A stretch of 7,829 nt of DNA from DATAFF01 sp036265615 (GTDB lineage Bacteria; Pseudomonadota; Alphaproteobacteria; Rhizobiales; Aestuariivirgaceae), in NCBI GenBank assembly GCA_036265615.1, contig DATAOT010000207.1, forward strand, positions 1-7,829, given 5' to 3'. The position numbers were made by a program, and so were the translations under genes. The notes under the pieces are model-generated. The model was not told where the DNA came from and did not search any database. It saw only the letters and a program-made list of their open reading frames with translations. Shown here one piece after another: positions 7,240 to 7,829 of this stretch (positions are counted from its first letter, which is position 1; every line of letters begins with the position of its first letter).

Positions 7240-7829
7240 CGGACCGACCGATGCTTGATCTCTCCGATCTGCCGACCAGCGGCTTCGGCCCTCGCTCGCC
7301 GACCTGGTGGGGCACGCTCTCCTTCTGCGCGCTCGAGGGGATGGGCTTTGCACTTGCGGCCGGCGCCTATCTCTACCTCGCCTCCGTCAACCAGACCTGG
7401 CCACTCGGGGCAGCGCCGCCGACCTTGTGGCCCGGTATCGTCATCACCGTGCTGATGCTGCTCAGCCTCGTGCCCAATCATTGGGTGAAGCAGGCGGCGC
7501 TGAAGCAGGACCTGGTCGCGGTGCGCATCCTGCTCGTGATCATGAGCATCTTCGGCGCCTTCATCCTGGTCATTCGCGGCTTCGAGTTCGGCGCGTTGAA
7601 CATCTCATGGGACAGCAACGCCTATGGCTCGATCGTCTGGTTCATCCTCGGCCTCCACACCACGCATCTCGCGACCGATCTCGGCGACACGCTCGTTCTG
7701 ACGGCCCTGATGTTCACCCGGCACGGCCGGGAGCTGCGGCGCTTCAGCGATGTCGAGGACAATGCATTCTATTGGTATTTCGTCGTCTTCTCGTGGCTGC
7801 CGCTCTATCTCCTCCTCGATTGGGTGCCA
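7236..7829 (+). CDS. Cytochrome c oxidase subunit III, 3' end beyond the window
   Basis: An open frame runs 198 codons from the ATG at 7236 to the last base with no stop. The start overlaps the subunit I stop as ATGA, with GGAGG 7 nt upstream. Five hydrophobic segments are visible at about 24-49, 66-84, 96-113, 132-160 and 177-197. The first contains Glu34 in a position like the conserved membrane Glu of subunit III. GLHTTHLATD (139-148) and DVEDNAFYWYFVV (172-184) are subunit III signatures. Canonical subunit III has seven helices; the first two are missing here and probably replaced by the two extra C-terminal helices of subunit I. The last signature normally lies at the very end, so only a few codons are probably missing. 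It would match coxO of a coxMNOP-type operon; I leave the symbol empty because coxC, ctaE and coxO are all possible. Confidence 0.88.
   Translation, partial: MTDRPMLDLSDLPTSGFGPRSPTWWGTLSFCALEGMGFALAAGAYLYLASVNQTWPLGAAPPTLWPGIVITVLMLLSLVPNHWVKQAALKQDLVAVRILLVIMSIFGAFILVIRGFEFGALNISWDSNAYGSIVWFILGLHTTHLATDLGDTLVLTALMFTRHGRELRRFSDVEDNAFYWYFVVFSWLPLYLLLDWVP

Noticed and set aside
5308..7353. 681-codon open frame on the minus strand opposite subunit I
   Set aside because: The translation is dominated by His, Arg, Glu and Asp, the mirror of a membrane protein, and has no recognisable domain. It is a shadow of the subunit I gene.

Overview
The window is GC-rich DNA with tightly packed, overlapping genes and a strong Shine-Dalgarno sequence before most of them. 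Gene content (HpcH/HpaI aldolase, PQQ dehydrogenase with its partner binding protein, caa3-type oxidase) and a GCCGGG/CCCGGC palindrome point to an alphaproteobacterium, most likely Hyphomicrobiales (Bradyrhizobium, Bosea or methylotroph relatives). This is inferred from style and families; no rRNA or other marker is present.

Layout. Positions 1-112 hold a perfect 7-bp tandem repeat (TGCCTAC, 15 exact copies plus one variant) that runs off the left edge. A minus-strand HpcH/HpaI-family aldolase gene (95-877) ends inside the repeat and takes its stop codon from it. Positions 878-1136 form a divergent intergenic region with a small inverted repeat, a TTGACA-like box for the aldolase and a REP-like palindrome. 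From 1137 to the right edge there is one plus-strand operon of six genes: PQQ alcohol dehydrogenase (1137-2927), XoxJ/MxaJ-like periplasmic binding protein (2908-3723), lipoprotein cytochrome c (3720-4313), cytochrome oxidase subunit II fused to cytochrome c (4310-5329), subunit I (5329-7239) and subunit III (7236 to the edge, 3' end not seen). Every junction overlaps (20, 4, 4, 1 and 4 nt), so the genes are probably translationally coupled. Two genes, the dehydrogenase and the lipoprotein cytochrome, start with TTG.

How the genes work together. The dehydrogenase would oxidise an alcohol in the periplasm. Its active site has the extra aspartate (Asp325, two residues after catalytic Asp323) that marks lanthanide-dependent XoxF/PedH-type enzymes. 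Electrons would pass to the lipid-anchored cytochrome c, then to the cytochrome domain and CuA of the caa3-type oxidase, and finally to O2. The operon therefore reads as a complete alcohol-to-oxygen electron chain. The most unusual point is in the oxidase. Heme, CuB, Tyr and CuA ligands are all intact, but the residues that define both proton channels are replaced: D-channel Asp by Asn119, K-channel Lys by Gln346, and the subunit II K-channel Glu apparently by Thr89. The gene order and fused subunit II resemble what I recall of the Bradyrhizobium coxMNOP alternative oxidase. PQQ biosynthesis, heme a synthesis and CuA/CuB assembly genes are not in the window.
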